A stretch of DNA of 6,224 nt from an uncultured Bacteroidota bacterium (GTDB taxonomy: Bacteria; Bacteroidota; Bacteroidia; Chitinophagales; Chitinophagaceae). The notes under the pieces are model-generated. The model did not search any database and was not told the DNA's origin. It worked only from the letters and a program-made list of their open reading frames with translations. Made by a program: the position numbers and the translations under genes. Location: assembly GCA_903913355.1 (NCBI GenBank), contig CAIWKU010000146.1, positions 1 to 6,224 on the forward strand, given 5' to 3'. Below are positions 5,418 through 6,224 of the stretch, piece by piece (position 1 is the first letter of the stretch; every line of letters begins with the position of its first letter).

Positions 5418-5637
5418 TCTGCTTGAAACCCCTTTAGGATAGGAGCATTTGATTTGTATACATATATATATGTATCAAAATGACTGGTTTTAACAGTATT
5501 CAGAATTTTTGGTATGGGATGCAACTTTTGGGGACTATTTGTGGTCTGAATCTCAACTGTTTAACAACGGGTATAGAAAAGGTTTTTTATTAAAATTGGC
5601 TAAATATTTAACAAAAAATTTTTTTTATACAAAAAAT
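5418..5637. other. Non-coding stretch upstream of the SusC-like gene
   Basis: No convincing open reading frame is seen on either strand. The stretch is AT-rich and includes an 18-bp perfect palindrome at 5458-5475 and an A/T-run segment near 5611-5636. It is presumably the upstream control region of the receptor gene. No RNA gene or riboswitch is recognised. Confidence 0.5.
5458..5475. repeat. 18-bp perfect AT palindrome
   Basis: ATACATATATATATGTAT reads identically on both strands. It lies 83 bases after the serine hydrolase stop codon and 205 bases before the SusC-like start. It could be a regulator binding site, a cruciform-prone sequence or chance in AT-rich DNA; the central alternating TA run makes chance more likely than for a mixed sequence. 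Confidence 0.45.
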
Positions 5638-5652
5638 GTGTACTTTGTACAC
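5638..5652. promoter_or_regulatory. GTGTAC-TTT-GTACAC inverted repeat over a probable promoter
   Basis: Perfect 6-bp arms, GTGTAC (5638-5643) and GTACAC (5647-5652), flank TTT. The overlapping TACTTTG (5641-5647) resembles the Bacteroidota -7 box with one base fewer, and would give a leader of about 25 bases before the ATG at 5680. The overlap suggests either an operator on the promoter or a promoter that happens to be symmetrical. Confidence 0.4.
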
Positions 5653-5679
5653 GCTTAATAACCATATAAACTGCCATTT

Positions 5680-6224
5680 ATGAATTTTAGAAAGCTTGTC
5701 ATGCCCACGCTAGTGGGGTTATTCGCTTGCTTGGGCGTACTCTCCGCACAGGCCCAAAACAAAACTATCACAGGTAAAGTAACTGACTCTAAAGACGGAT
5801 CCGCTTTAGTTGGTGCCTCTGTAGTTGTTAAAGGATCAAAAGCCGGAACACAAACAGGTGCTGATGGTACCTTTAAGATTTCTGTTCCTTCTTCCACAAC
5901 CACAATCGTAATTTCTTCTGTAGGCTACGGCTCGCAGGAAATTAACGTTTCATCAAAAACTTCAGTCACTGTTTCATTGACTGCAGTTAATGATCAACTG
6001 AGTGATGTTGTGGTTATTGGTTATGGTTCTGTCCGTAAGAAAGATTTGACTGGATCTGTTGTTTCAGTTCAGGCAAAAGATTTCAACCAGGGCGTTATTA
6101 CTTCACCTGACCAATTATTACAAAACAAAGTAGCTGGTCTGGAAATTACCAATTCCAGCGGCCAGCCTGGTGCTGCTCCAACGATTCAGATCAGGGGTAC
6201 ATCTTCTATCCGTTCCAGTAACAA
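5680..6224 (+). CDS. SusC/RagA-family TonB-linked outer-membrane receptor, 5' part
   Basis: The reading frame is open from ATG 5680 to the window edge (181 full codons), so only the N-terminus is present; complete family members are usually about 1000 residues. Residues 1-25 are a signal peptide with cleavage likely at Ala-25|Gln-26, matching the Q-rule. Residues about 29-102 form the carboxypeptidase-regulatory-like beta-sandwich (ITGKVTD at 30-36, GADGTF at 60-65, SSVGYGSQE at 79-87). Then comes the SusC signature DVVVIGYGSVRKKDLTG (109-125), and the start of the plug domain with LLQNKVAGLEI (147-157) and IQIRGTSSIRSSN (169-181). Such receptors import glycans, peptides or other large nutrients across the outer membrane with TonB energy, normally with a SusD lipoprotein encoded just downstream, here outside the window. 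The substrate cannot be told from this part. Third positions rich in T (GGT, GTT, TCT) hint at high expression. No Shine-Dalgarno sequence is visible, as usual in this phylum. Confidence 0.93.
   Translation, partial: MNFRKLVMPTLVGLFACLGVLSAQAQNKTITGKVTDSKDGSALVGASVVVKGSKAGTQTGADGTFKISVPSSTTTIVISSVGYGSQEINVSSKTSVTVSLTAVNDQLSDVVVIGYGSVRKKDLTGSVVSVQAKDFNQGVITSPDQLLQNKVAGLEITNSSGQPGAAPTIQIRGTSSIRSSN

Noticed and set aside
5655..5903. Minus-strand 82-codon frame
   Set aside because: Antisense to the signal peptide and first domain of the SusC-like receptor, which is strongly supported.

Overview
The window looks like chromosomal DNA of a Bacteroidota member, most likely of the Chitinophagaceae type. 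The main evidence is a SusC/RagA-type TonB-linked receptor entering at the right edge. Supporting signs are few Shine-Dalgarno sequences, TAnnTTTG-like -7 promoter boxes, and signal peptides that fit Gln at +1 after cleavage (the Bacteroidetes 'Q-rule'). Palindromic and heptameric intergenic repeats of a style common in this group also fit. The placement is by family resemblance only, since no search could be run.

Layout from left to right. (1) 122-2267, plus strand: a two-gene unit encoding an exported ApbE-like protein fused to DUF2271, followed with a 53-bp overlap by a PepSY-associated membrane protein. (2) 2268-2387: a short convergent gap holding an imperfect palindromic element. (3) 2388-3656, minus strand: an exported class V aminotransferase-fold PLP enzyme with a Tat-like (KR) leader. 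(4) 3657-3882: a spacer made largely of 7-bp repeat units in opposite orientations around a 12-bp hairpin. (5) 3883-4458, minus strand: a DUF1543 protein. (6) 4459-4488: a 30-bp divergent promoter gap with a perfect inverted repeat. (7) 4489-5376, plus strand: an exported class A beta-lactamase-like serine hydrolase. (8) 5377-5679: a non-coding stretch with three AT-rich inverted repeats, the last lying over the probable promoter of (9), the 5' part of a SusC-like receptor running off the window at 6224.

Only the first two genes form a clear functional unit. ApbE-like, DUF2271 and PepSY domains are all associated with extracytoplasmic flavin or heme electron transfer, so a periplasmic redox or metal-reduction role is a reasonable inference. 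The ApbE half departs from the transferase consensus at several positions, and no canonical flavinylation target motif is visible in the window, so its chemistry is uncertain. The other genes look like independent transcription units. I see no CRISPR array, RNA gene, insertion sequence or phage gene. I found no strong case for a wholly new system; the most unusual material is the degenerate ApbE-DUF2271 protein and the intergenic repeat structures.
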